Part shown: piece by piece, positions 9,821 to 18,481 of the stretch | Layout of the letters: every line of letters begins with the position of its first letter | Position numbering within the stretch: position 1 is the stretch's first letter | Assembly (NCBI RefSeq): GCF_003813905.1 | Contig: NZ_RPFJ01000011.1 | Location: 62,001 to 126,000 of the forward strand | Direction: 5' to 3' | Source: Aureibaculum marinum | GTDB lineage: Bacteria > Bacteroidota > Bacteroidia > Flavobacteriales > Flavobacteriaceae | Length of the DNA stretch: 64,000 bases | Program-made: the position numbers and the translations under genes | Notes under the pieces: model-generated | The model's database searches: none | Seen by the model: the letters and a program-made list of their open reading frames with translations, nothing else | Told to the model about the DNA's origin: nothing

Positions 9821-12616
9821 TTAAATAGTCAAAATATGATCAGTAAGGTTAACATTGTGTTTTAGTTTCATTTTCTTTCGTAATCTATACCTTCTAACTT
9901 CAACACTCTTAACCGAAATATTTAATAAAGGAGCAATTTCTTTTGAAGATAAATTCAATCTTAAATAAGCACAAAACTTAAGGTCGTTATGCGTTAAATT
10001 TGGGTATAAGCTCTTAGCTCGTTTTAAAAAATCTTTATCAGCACTATTAAAAGCGTCTTTAAACAAATTCCAATCTTTAGTACTTTCAAGATTTTTATCG
10101 ATTAATTTGAAAACAGAATTATTATTCGAGATGCCAACATTGCTTTTTAATTCTTTCTTTATCTTTCGTAATACTTCATTTCGTTTAACAATACTCATTG
10201 TAGATATAGCAAGTTCTCTATTTTTACTTTCTATTTCTTGATTTAACTTTTCATTCTTTAACCTTATTAATTCTTGCTCATTACTAATTCTATTAATCTC
10301 TAATTGCTTTTGATTTTGTTTAATAAGCTCTAAATGCTGTCGTTTATAATAACTTTTATACAGACGATGTGTTACAAATCCAAAAATTACCAATAACAAT
10401 AAATACCCTAAAATGGCAACATTTGACAAATAATAAGGTCTATCTACCTCAAAAGTGTATTGAACAATATTGGATGATATTTGATCTCCAATTTTCGATC
10501 TTACATTTAACGTATACTTACCAAAAGGTAAGTTTTCGAAATTTGCAACTGGCAATGTATTCCAATCACTCCAAGCTTCTTGGTAATCATCTAATTTGTA
10601 TTGATAATTTATAAATTCATATTTATTGTAACGAGGTGTGCTAAAACCAAATTGAATAATATCTTGATTATATTTAAATATCCCTTTATCCTTCAATAAA
10701 GCATTATAAAGACTATCCTTTCTAGTTACTCTTATCTTGTTTAAATATATTTGATGAGAAGACCTACTAAGTTTATCTAAATCAACTAATATATAACCGT
10801 TTGTTTTTCCAATAATGTATAAATTATCTTTAAGATGCGTAATATTTTCAAAACTTACTGTAGTTTTTCTTAAATAGTTTTGAATTGGAATTGACTTTAT
10901 AGATAAATTACCTGGTATGGGTCCTTTTTCAGCATAATAAATATTAGATTTATTAAAAGACCACAATCTTTGTTTATTATCTTTTACAAGTTTACCAGAG
11001 ATATAATCTTCACTATTTATTAATTTACTAAGAGCTGTATCCTTAACAAATTTTTCTGTTTTTAAATCTAATTTATAAACTCCTTTTTGATAACTATACA
11101 ATAACTTATTATCATATTTTAAAATACCAGACCCTTTTCCTTTAGGCACATCCGTAAATAAAACTACTTTTGAAAATTCTGTTAGCTCTTCATCTAACTG
11201 TAATTTATAAACTCCTTTATATTCATGATTAACCCAAACTTCTGAATCATTTAAAACTTCAAAAAAGCGTGCAGAATTTTCAAACCCTTTAATTTTATAC
11301 TTGAGTTTCCATTTCTGATTGGTTTTTTCAAGTAAACTCATACCAGAGTAATGACCTTGCAATAATACATTAGGATGATTGGGGAGAACTCTAAAATTCC
11401 ATGTTCCAGCAATATCGGAAATTTGTTCAGACTGATCTCCACGAATTAGAAATGTTCCTGAAGTATGACCACACAATAAGTCATTATCATAAATAAAAAG
11501 AGACCAAACTTGCCCTTTTGTACCTGCAACAAGTTTTAATGGTTCATTTACCTGTGCTGATTTATAAAACAATCCTTGATTAGTACCAACATAAAGTGTT
11601 CCTTCATAGATAATTGAACTATATGTAGTACCAACAGTTCCTCCATTGTCATTATATTCACGGATAAAAGATTGCATATTTAAACAATCAATTCCATTAT
11701 CTAAAGCAGCCCAAACATTACCTGTAGCATCTTCAAATAAGTTTAGAATAGTATTATTGCTAAGTCCATTTGACTGATTTATTGTATTTAAAAAATTTCC
11801 TTCAGGAGATAAATGTATAATACCAGCAGAAATAGTGCCCAGCATAAAAGTTTTATCTAACAATTGAATTCCACTGTAAATTTGATACTCTTTTAAAATA
11901 TCATTAGCTACAACATTCCATTTCGTAAGGATTCCGTTTTTAATTTTAAAAAAACCCTTATTTCTAGTTAACAAAATCAACTCATCACCATTATCAAATA
12001 TATTTAACACAAATTTTACACCAAATTGTTCAGGAATTGTTGCCACCTCCTCCTCCTTACCAGTTTCAAGTCTGTAAATTTTACCATCATGTTTATGAAT
12101 ATAAATAACATTGTTAATTTCAAATATTCGATAATAATTACCTTTATCAGTAAAGTAATTTAATTCCTCATTATCAGTGTTATAGAAGTATAACCTATCA
12201 TAGGATTGAAAAATAATCCAGCTATCGTAACTTTTAATATTCCAAATATTCTCATCTTCTAAGAGTTCTGACTTTATATTTTTAGATAATGAAGTATACT
12301 CCAACAAACCTCTTTTATTTCGTTTCCAAAAACCAAACTCCATATATGCTCCGGTAAAAATTAGATCTTTTACCGCGAGTAAAGATCGAATAATGGTTTG
12401 GTTAGGTGAAGGGTAAAGTGTCCAGTTTGCCCCATTAAATTCTAACAGACCTTCATTGTTTGCAACAAAAATGAAATTGTCAGAATTTTGTGAAACTGCC
12501 CAGTTCTGATTTTCGGCTTGATAGGTATTTGATGAAAACTTTAATATAGGAGGTGTTTCTTGGCAAAATAATGCACACGGTATAAGTAATATCAAAAGTA
12601 ATTTAAAAACCTTCAT
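9821..12616 (-). CDS. Membrane-spanning propeller/Y_Y_Y sensor with LuxR-type HTH (PUL regulator)
   Basis: 931 residues. A signal peptide (cut near ALFCQ, 18-19) leads into a long periplasmic propeller region with repeated Reg_prop-like units such as NLFEDATGNVWAALDNGI. A Y_Y_Y immunoglobulin-like domain (about 665-725; YKLDDYQEAWSDW is its typical start) is followed by one transmembrane helix (about 733-753), a coiled coil (755-825) and a C-terminal GerE/LuxR-type HTH (871-931; LSSKEIAPLLNISVKSVE). No histidine-kinase or receiver domain is present, so this is a one-component version of the hybrid two-component systems that control PULs, with the DNA-binding domain held at the inner membrane. 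It lies directly upstream of susC on the same strand and probably activates it. A TACCTTTA -7-like element (12664-12671) precedes it. Confidence 0.9.
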   Translation of the reverse strand: MKVFKLLLILLIPCALFCQETPPILKFSSNTYQAENQNWAVSQNSDNFIFVANNEGLLEFNGANWTLYPSPNQTIIRSLLAVKDLIFTGAYMEFGFWKRNKRGLLEYTSLSKNIKSELLEDENIWNIKSYDSWIIFQSYDRLYFYNTDNEELNYFTDKGNYYRIFEINNVIYIHKHDGKIYRLETGKEEEVATIPEQFGVKFVLNIFDNGDELILLTRNKGFFKIKNGILTKWNVVANDILKEYQIYSGIQLLDKTFMLGTISAGIIHLSPEGNFLNTINQSNGLSNNTILNLFEDATGNVWAALDNGIDCLNMQSFIREYNDNGGTVGTTYSSIIYEGTLYVGTNQGLFYKSAQVNEPLKLVAGTKGQVWSLFIYDNDLLCGHTSGTFLIRGDQSEQISDIAGTWNFRVLPNHPNVLLQGHYSGMSLLEKTNQKWKLKYKIKGFENSARFFEVLNDSEVWVNHEYKGVYKLQLDEELTEFSKVVLFTDVPKGKGSGILKYDNKLLYSYQKGVYKLDLKTEKFVKDTALSKLINSEDYISGKLVKDNKQRLWSFNKSNIYYAEKGPIPGNLSIKSIPIQNYLRKTTVSFENITHLKDNLYIIGKTNGYILVDLDKLSRSSHQIYLNKIRVTRKDSLYNALLKDKGIFKYNQDIIQFGFSTPRYNKYEFINYQYKLDDYQEAWSDWNTLPVANFENLPFGKYTLNVRSKIGDQISSNIVQYTFEVDRPYYLSNVAILGYLLLLVIFGFVTHRLYKSYYKRQHLELIKQNQKQLEINRISNEQELIRLKNEKLNQEIESKNRELAISTMSIVKRNEVLRKIKKELKSNVGISNNNSVFKLIDKNLESTKDWNLFKDAFNSADKDFLKRAKSLYPNLTHNDLKFCAYLRLNLSSKEIAPLLNISVKSVEVRRYRLRKKMKLKHNVNLTDHILTI

Positions 12617-12813
12617 ATTTTAAGCCTACAATTTTTATTATCTTCAAATAAAAAATTATGCTGTAAAGGTAAAAAAAAGTGAAATGAAAAAGGGCTTTAC
12701 AACAATAACGAATAATTTGAATTAAATTACGTTATGTAAAAAACAAATGCTATTTAAATATAAAAATAATCCTTTTAATAACTTATATTTAAAATTTATA
12801 GAAGTATCTTTAA

Positions 12814-13551
12814 CTAAATACTGTTTGACAATACCAACATTAAAATTGCCGCGGCTGATGCCCCAATAATTGGGCCGACAATTGGTATCCAAGCATAACT
12901 CCAATCATTAGAAGCTTTGTCTTTTATTGGCAAAATAGAATGAATAATGCGAGGCCCCAAATCACGAGCAGGATTAATAGCATAACCTGTGGTACCTCCT
13001 AAGGACAACCCAATAACCCAAACTAATATTGCTACTGGTAAAGCCCCCAAAGATCCTAATCCAATAATAGTTTCAGGTTCTGACAATGAAGCATTTGTAA
13101 AATATAATATTACAAAAACTAAAGTAAAGGTTCCAATAATTTCCGAAAAAATATTCGTTTTCCAATTTCTAATTGCAGGAGATGTACAAAAAATGGCTCT
13201 CTTTGATTCCCCATCTTCAGAGATATCAAAATGATCTTTATAAACCAACCAAACAGCAATAGCTCCTAACATAGCACCTATAAACTGAGCCAGTACATAA
13301 CTTGGTATAATTGCCCAATCAAACTTACCTGCAATAGCTAACCCTATACTCACAGCAGGGTTCAAATGTGCTCCACTATAAGGCCCGGCAACTACTACTC
13401 CAACGAACACTGCAAATCCCCAAGCGGTAGTAATTACCATCCAACCATGGTCATTTGATTTTGTTCCTTTTAAAACAACATTAGCTACCACACCTCCTCC
13501 TAATAAAATAAGAAAAAAAGTTCCAATAATTTCTGCTACAAATGGAGTCAT
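12814..13551 (-). CDS. glpF: Glycerol uptake facilitator (aquaglyceroporin)
   Basis: 245-residue inner-membrane MIP-family channel with six hydrophobic helices. Both pore half-helix motifs are present: GAHLNPAVS in the first half and AINPARDLGPR in the second. The Asp after the second NPAR is characteristic of glycerol facilitators as opposed to strict water channels. It permits passive entry of glycerol, which glycerol kinase then traps. It is the last gene of glpD-glpK-glpF, 11 bases after glpK, so cotranscription is near certain. The 197 bases between its stop and the PUL regulator gene are A/T-rich with no further gene. Assignment is confident. Confidence 0.95.
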   Translation of the reverse strand: MTPFVAEIIGTFFLILLGGGVVANVVLKGTKSNDHGWMVITTAWGFAVFVGVVVAGPYSGAHLNPAVSIGLAIAGKFDWAIIPSYVLAQFIGAMLGAIAVWLVYKDHFDISEDGESKRAIFCTSPAIRNWKTNIFSEIIGTFTLVFVILYFTNASLSEPETIIGLGSLGALPVAILVWVIGLSLGGTTGYAINPARDLGPRIIHSILPIKDKASNDWSYAWIPIVGPIIGASAAAILMLVLSNSI

Positions 13552-13562
13552 ACTATATTTAT

Positions 13563-15062
13563 TTATGATTTATTTTTAGTCCAATATTCTAAAGCATCAA
13601 TTGCTTTATACCACCCATGAATTCCTTTTTCAATTTCATCTCTGTCTTTAGATGGATTAAAATATTTATCTGTTTGCCAAATTTTTTGGATTTCTTCAAG
13701 GCTATCCCAATAACCTACTGCCAATCCTGCCAAAAAAGCAGCTCCCATTGCAGTTGTTTCAACTGTTTTTGGTCTAACAGTAATAGTATTTAACACATCT
13801 GACTGAAATTGCATTAACATATTATTTACGGTTGCTCCACCATCTACACGTAATTCTTTTATTGATATCCCTGAATCTGCCTCCATAGCTTTTAAAATAT
13901 CCATAGTTTGATATGCGATAGATTCTAAAGCTGCCCGTGCAACGTGTGCATCTGTAGAACCTCTAGTTAGCCCAAAAATTGTACCTTGTGCTTGTTGATT
14001 CCAATGTGGAGCTCCTAATCCTGCAAAAGCAGGGACAAAGTAAACCCCTTCAGAACTTTTAACAGAACTTGCTAAATTTTCTACATCTGCAGACATTCTA
14101 ATAATCTTTAAACCATCTCTTAACCATTGCACTACCGCACCACCAATAAAAATACTACCTTCTAAAGCATAATTTGTTTGTCCATTAATTTTCCAGGCAA
14201 CCGTAGTCAACAAATTATTCTTTGAAATTGTTGGCTTTTCACCGATATTCATTAACATAAAGCACCCTGTCCCATAGGTGTTTTTAACCATACCAGGTTT
14301 AGTACACATTTGGCCAAACAAAGCTGCTTGTTGATCTCCAGCTATACCAGCTATAGGAATATTTGTATCATAAAATGTAGATTGTGTATGTCCATATATC
14401 TCACTAGATTGCTTTACTTCAGGAAGCATACTCTTTGGTATGGTAAACAAATCTAACAATTCATCATCCCAATCCATAGTATTAATATTAAATAACAATG
14501 TTCTTGAAGCATTTGAAACATCAGTTACATGCTGATTACCTTTGGTAAAGTTCCAAATTAACCAACTATCTATAGTACCTAAAATCAAATTGCCCTCTTC
14601 TGCTTTTTTTCTAGCACCCTTAACATTATCTAAAATCCATTTCACTTTTGTTCCAGAAAAATAAGAGTCAACTACTAATCCTGTTTTATTTCTAATTAAG
14701 TCAGATTTACCTTCCTTTTTTAAAATATCACAATAATTAGAAGTACGTTTATCTTGCCATACAATTGCATTATAAATAGGTTGACCTGTATTTTTATCCC
14801 AAACTACAACTGTTTCACGTTGATTGGTAATACCTATAGCAGCAATATTTTCAACATTTAATCCTTGTTTAGCAATTGCTTCAGCCGCAACACCTGTTTG
14901 AGTTGACCAAATTTCGATAGGGTCATGCTCTACCCATCCTGGTTTTGGAAAGTATTGTGTAAACTCTTTTTGAGCCATTGAGATAATATTTCCTAGTTTA
15001 TCAAAAACAATTGCTCTAGAACTGGTAGTTCCTTGGTCTAATGCCAGAATGTATTTTCCCAT
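13563..15062 (-). CDS. glpK: Glycerol kinase
   Basis: 499 residues, the normal length for the FGGY-family glycerol kinase. It phosphorylates glycerol to sn-glycerol 3-phosphate with ATP in the cytoplasm. Diagnostic stretches include [15 protein letters not shown] at the N-terminus (phosphate-binding loop), [15 protein letters not shown], the GITNQRET stretch, [20 protein letters not shown] and the family signature region [19 protein letters not shown] with [11 protein letters not shown]. It lies between glpD (55 bases upstream) and glpF (11 bases downstream). The combination with glpF and glpD makes function certain in outline. No truncation or missing active-site segment is seen. Confidence 0.97.
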   Translation of the reverse strand: MGKYILALDQGTTSSRAIVFDKLGNIISMAQKEFTQYFPKPGWVEHDPIEIWSTQTGVAAEAIAKQGLNVENIAAIGITNQRETVVVWDKNTGQPIYNAIVWQDKRTSNYCDILKKEGKSDLIRNKTGLVVDSYFSGTKVKWILDNVKGARKKAEEGNLILGTIDSWLIWNFTKGNQHVTDVSNASRTLLFNINTMDWDDELLDLFTIPKSMLPEVKQSSEIYGHTQSTFYDTNIPIAGIAGDQQAALFGQMCTKPGMVKNTYGTGCFMLMNIGEKPTISKNNLLTTVAWKINGQTNYALEGSIFIGGAVVQWLRDGLKIIRMSADVENLASSVKSSEGVYFVPAFAGLGAPHWNQQAQGTIFGLTRGSTDAHVARAALESIAYQTMDILKAMEADSGISIKELRVDGGATVNNMLMQFQSDVLNTITVRPKTVETTAMGAAFLAGLAVGYWDSLEEIQKIWQTDKYFNPSKDRDEIEKGIHGWYKAIDALEYWTKNKS

Positions 15063-15117
15063 AATTATATTTATTAAACAAAAAAACGAACAAAGCTCAA
15101 AAAGAGGTTTATTCTAT

Positions 15118-16686
15118 TTATAACACATATTCTTTAGCCATACTAACAAAGGCATCTACTTCTTTACGCTCCCAAGCCTTATCTTTTTTCAATTCTTTTG
15201 CTAAAATATTAGCTACAACTGGAGCTGATTTAATAGCTGCTCTGGAATTTAAAAATAGCATTCTAACTCTTCTTGCCAATACATCTTCTACTGTCCTAGC
15301 CATTTCATATCTAATTGCCCAAACTACTTCTGCTTTAGTAAAACCTAATCGAGAATCTAGAGGTTCTCCTAATTCAGGCTCCTTTGCAATAAGTGCCTCG
15401 ATACCTTTTTGATCCGCTCCATAAATATACAAATGATTCGTTTTATCTAAATTTTTAATAGAACCATGTATAGGTAAATTTTTAGTTTTACAAGAAATAT
15501 TAGGTAATTTCCCCATAGCAATGGCTTTATTAATAGTATCTTGAGCCATTCTTCTATAGGTAGTCCATTTTCCTCCTGTAATGGTTATCAATTCAGAATC
15601 AGAAATAATAATTTTATGACTTCGAGATATTTCTTTTGTTTTTTCTGAATTATCCTTTGGAGCTGCTAAAGGTCTTAATCCTGCAAAAATGCTTAAAACA
15701 TCATCTTTACTCACCTTTTTATTTAAATATTTATTGGCCGTTTCAATAATAAAATCTACTTCTTTATCTAAAGGCTTAGGCTCTAAACTATGACTATCTA
15801 ACAAAGTGTCAGTAGTACCAACAACAACTTTGTCATGCCATGGAACTAAAAACAACACTCTACCATCATCCGTTTTAGGAATCATTATTGCATCATTTCC
15901 AGGCAAAAATGATTTGTCTAAAACCAAATGAATACCTTGACTTGGACGTACAATATCTTTGGCATTTTCGTCATCCATTTGTAATACCTCATCTGTAAAT
16001 ACTCCAGTAGCATTAATTACAACTTTGCTATTTATATTGTAAGATAGGTCTTTTTCAGTATCATAAGCTACAACACCATTTACAATTCCCTTATCATTTT
16101 TTAACAACCCAGTAACTCTGCAGTAATTTAAAACAGTTGCTCCTTTTTCTATACAAGTCTGTGCTATATTAACAGCTAGTCTAGAATCATCAAATTGTCC
16201 ATCATAATAAACAACTCCCCCTTTTAGTTTATCAATTTTAATTGTTGGTAATCTTAAAGATGTTTTCTCTTTATTAATTCTAATTGACTTTCCGAAGCTC
16301 AATTTACCTGATAAAAAATCATACAACTTTAATCCGACTGTATATTTTAAAGAATCCCAAAATTTATAGTTAGGAATAATAAAAGACTGATTACTTACCA
16401 AATGTGAAGCATTTTTTAATAATAAACCTCTTTCGTATAATGCCTCTCTAACTAAATCAATATTTCCCTGAGCTAAATAACGTACACCTCCATGCACCAA
16501 TTTAGTACTACGACTCGATGTTCCTTTAGCAAAATCAATCTGCTCCAACAAAAGTGTTTTATAGCCTCGTGTAGTACTATCTAAAGCTATCCCTAAACCC
16601 GTAGCCCCGCCACCAATAACAATAACATCCCAACTTCGGTTAGTTTGCATTTGCTCTATTAATCGATCTCTTTGAAATAAATTCAC
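15118..16686 (-). CDS. glpD: FAD-dependent glycerol-3-phosphate dehydrogenase
   Basis: 522 residues. It oxidises sn-glycerol 3-phosphate to dihydroxyacetone phosphate at the inner membrane, passing electrons to quinone. The N-terminus has the FAD-binding Rossmann motif VIVIGGGATGLGIALD (about 21-36), followed by TRGYKTLLLEQIDFAKGTSSRSTKLVHGGVRYL split across the FAD contact region, and GGKWTTYRRMA in the C-terminal half. It is the first gene of the glpDKF transcript and is divergent from the repressor gene (201-base gap). A TATATTTG -7 box (16721-16728) precedes it and overlaps a tandem repeat that probably binds the repressor. Confidence 0.96.
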   Translation of the reverse strand: MNLFQRDRLIEQMQTNRSWDVIVIGGGATGLGIALDSTTRGYKTLLLEQIDFAKGTSSRSTKLVHGGVRYLAQGNIDLVREALYERGLLLKNASHLVSNQSFIIPNYKFWDSLKYTVGLKLYDFLSGKLSFGKSIRINKEKTSLRLPTIKIDKLKGGVVYYDGQFDDSRLAVNIAQTCIEKGATVLNYCRVTGLLKNDKGIVNGVVAYDTEKDLSYNINSKVVINATGVFTDEVLQMDDENAKDIVRPSQGIHLVLDKSFLPGNDAIMIPKTDDGRVLFLVPWHDKVVVGTTDTLLDSHSLEPKPLDKEVDFIIETANKYLNKKVSKDDVLSIFAGLRPLAAPKDNSEKTKEISRSHKIIISDSELITITGGKWTTYRRMAQDTINKAIAMGKLPNISCKTKNLPIHGSIKNLDKTNHLYIYGADQKGIEALIAKEPELGEPLDSRLGFTKAEVVWAIRYEMARTVEDVLARRVRMLFLNSRAAIKSAPVVANILAKELKKDKAWERKEVDAFVSMAKEYVL

Positions 16687-16720
16687 TTGTATTTTCTTTT
16701 GAAATATATTATTTAGATTT

Positions 16721-16762
16721 CAAATATACATATTTTGTAAGAAAACGAAAGAAAACGAAAGT
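16721..16762 (-). promoter_or_regulatory. glpD promoter with tandem DeoR-type operator
   Basis: On the minus strand 16728-16721 is TATATTTG, an exact -7 box. Just upstream, 16741-16760 is a perfect tandem duplication of the 10-mer GAAAACGAAA (minus strand TTTCGTTTTC twice), placed where the -33 element would lie. DeoR-family repressors commonly recognise direct repeats of TTTCGTTT-type half sites. The divergent repressor gene makes this a good operator candidate. The binding itself is inferred. Confidence 0.65.
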
Positions 16763-16833
16763 AAAATTTAAATATTTTATTAAATTTAATCAATTCCATC
16801 AGTCATTACACCTTCGTTTGATTTCATTTTAAC

Positions 16834-16841
16834 TACCTTTG
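16834..16841 (+). promoter_or_regulatory. -7 element of the DeoR-family repressor gene
   Basis: TACCTTTG is an exact match to TAnnTTTG, 46 bases before the repressor ATG. A further TTCGTTTG half-site (16813-16820) lies just upstream, similar to the repeats at 16741-16760, so the repressor may also control itself. Confidence 0.6.
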
Positions 16842-16887
16842 TATAGATAAGTGTAACAAAACAAATGGTTACTAAAATCAATAAGCA

Positions 16888-17643
16888 ATGAAACGACATC
16901 AAATTATTCTAGACATTTTAAATAAGGAAAAGTATCTTGAAGTATTAGATTTGTGCAAATTATTAGATGTATCTGCCGTTACAATAAGAAAAGATTTAAA
17001 ACTACTTGAAGAAAAAGGGCTATTATATAGAACGCATGGAGGAGCTTCGTTGGAAAATCCTTATATAAATGAAAAAGCTGTAAACGAAAAGGAAAAAATA
17101 TCTGTTGAAGAAAAAAATGGAATTGCCCAAGCTGCCGCAAATTTAATCGATGAAAATGATTCAATTCTAATTGCTTCAGGCACAACTGTCCAAGCCTTAG
17201 CTAAATATATTATTCCAAAAAATAAATTAACTGTAATTACCTCTTCTTTACATGTTGTATTACATTTAATTAATCATAAAAATATTGAGGTTTTACAATT
17301 AGGTGGATATATAAGACATAGCTCTGCTTCAGTTGTAGGTAATTATGCTTCACAAATATTAGATAATGTATCATGTAGTAAATTATTTTTAGGTGTGGAT
17401 GGTATAGATTTAGAATATGGACTGTCAACAACAAGCTTAGAAGAAGCACAACTTAATAAAAAGATGATTGCATCTGCACAAAAATCTATCGTATTAGCCG
17501 ATTCATCAAAATTTGGTAAAAAGAGTTTTGCTAAAATTTGTGGGATAGAAAAAATAGATCAAATTATTACTGACGTAGGCATATCAAAGTCAATAGTTAA
17601 GCGATTAGAAGAAAATGGTATTGTAGTTAGTATTGTTGGCTAA
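16888..17643 (+). CDS. glpR: DeoR/GlpR-family transcriptional repressor
   Basis: 251 residues, the usual length. An N-terminal winged HTH (about 1-57) carries the DeoR signature: LLDVSAVTIRKDLKLLEEKG followed by RTHGGA. The C-terminal DeoRC sugar-phosphate sensor domain (about 75-235) includes ASGTTVQALA and KLFLGVDGID, and ends ADSSKFGKKSFAKICG, the ligand-binding ISOCOT fold region. It is divergent from glpDKF with direct repeats between them, so it most likely represses glycerol use until glycerol 3-phosphate binds. A link between this regulator and the nearby PUL is possible but not shown by the sequence. The gene symbol rests on context. Confidence 0.88.
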   Translation: MKRHQIILDILNKEKYLEVLDLCKLLDVSAVTIRKDLKLLEEKGLLYRTHGGASLENPYINEKAVNEKEKISVEEKNGIAQAAANLIDENDSILIASGTTVQALAKYIIPKNKLTVITSSLHVVLHLINHKNIEVLQLGGYIRHSSASVVGNYASQILDNVSCSKLFLGVDGIDLEYGLSTTSLEEAQLNKKMIASAQKSIVLADSSKFGKKSFAKICGIEKIDQIITDVGISKSIVKRLEENGIVVSIVG

Positions 17644-17814
17644 AATTGTACTATTAGAATAATATTGCTCTACATTTTCAAATCATAATACTATAAATAA
17701 AATCTTTACGTTATAGTAAATATTTAACACATTATTTATAGCCTCAAATTTTAGCAAAAAAAAAGAGCTACGCAAAATTCTATCTTACAAATTAAAACAC
17801 ATAAATTTTAACAC

Positions 17815-18342
17815 ATGAAAAAGCTATTACTCATATTTTTATTATCTCCTATTATTACGCTTGCCCAAAACGAAAATTCTAACAATTCTATTGAACAACA
17901 AGAGAACAGGGTAATTGTAAAAAAATGTATTGCTGGCAATTGCATAAATGGCAAAGGAACCATGCAGTATCAAACAGGGGTTTATGAAGGCTACTGGAAA
18001 TCAGGATTACGTGATGGAGAAGGTAAATATGTTTGGTCTAATGGTGATGTTTATGAAGGTGAATGGATGCAAGATAAACGTCACGGTTTTGGAACATATA
18101 CTTGGCATGACGGTTCAAAGTATGTAGGCAATTATAGTCATGGTATAAGAAGTGGTTATGGCATATATTATTATACAAATGGTACCATTTATGAAGGTAC
18201 TTGGCAAAATAATTTAAAACATGGTATTGCTAATTTCTATTATAAGGAAAGTGTTAATATTGGCGGAAAGTATATTAATAACGAGTATGTAAGTGGCACT
18301 GGAATTAATCAAGAATCTTATAACTTTAAACCAAAACAATAG
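17815..18342 (+). CDS. Secreted MORN-repeat protein
   Basis: 175 residues. The N-terminal signal peptide (MKKLLLIFLLSP, cut near LAQN, about 18-20) exports it. Residues about 45-150 contain four to five MORN repeats of about 23 residues, each with the YEGxWxxGxxxGxGxYxxxxG pattern (YEGYWKSGLRDGEGKY, YEGEWMQDKRHGFGTY, YVGNYSHGIRSGYGIY, YEGTWQNNLKHGIANF). MORN repeats form an elongated beta-sheet spiral; bacterial functions are mostly unknown. It appears monocistronic with a terminator 48 bases downstream. No catalytic domain is present. I cannot assign a process. Confidence 0.88.
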   Translation: MKKLLLIFLLSPIITLAQNENSNNSIEQQENRVIVKKCIAGNCINGKGTMQYQTGVYEGYWKSGLRDGEGKYVWSNGDVYEGEWMQDKRHGFGTYTWHDGSKYVGNYSHGIRSGYGIYYYTNGTIYEGTWQNNLKHGIANFYYKESVNIGGKYINNEYVSGTGINQESYNFKPKQ

Positions 18343-18389
18343 TTATTCAAAACCTATGTAAGGGTATACAATTAACTACGACTTAATAA

Positions 18390-18413
18390 AGAGGTGACAC
18401 GTCATCTCTTTTT
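18390..18413 (+). terminator. Rho-independent terminator after the MORN-repeat gene
   Basis: AGAGGTGA and TCATCTCT (18390-18397, 18402-18409) pair with one G-U wobble around a 4-base loop, followed by five T residues. It ends the MORN transcript. Confidence 0.75.
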
Positions 18414-18423
18414 CATAGCAATT

Positions 18424-18459
18424 TCCCGTTTTTAAGAAGTTAAGAACGGGATTTTTTTT
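18424..18459 (+). terminator. Second, stronger tandem terminator
   Basis: A 12-bp stem (18424-18435 with 18440-18451, one G-U pair, GAAG loop) is followed by eight T residues (18452-18459). It lies only 10 bases beyond the first hairpin. Its T-tract runs straight into a TACCTTCG -7-like element (18459-18466) for the next gene. Confidence 0.85.
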
Positions 18460-18481
18460 ACCTTCGTAACAAAACAATCCA

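Noticed and set aside
12722-12904. Short minus-strand frame of 60 codons
   Set aside because: It is a shifted-frame shadow overlapping the end of glpF, with no own signals.
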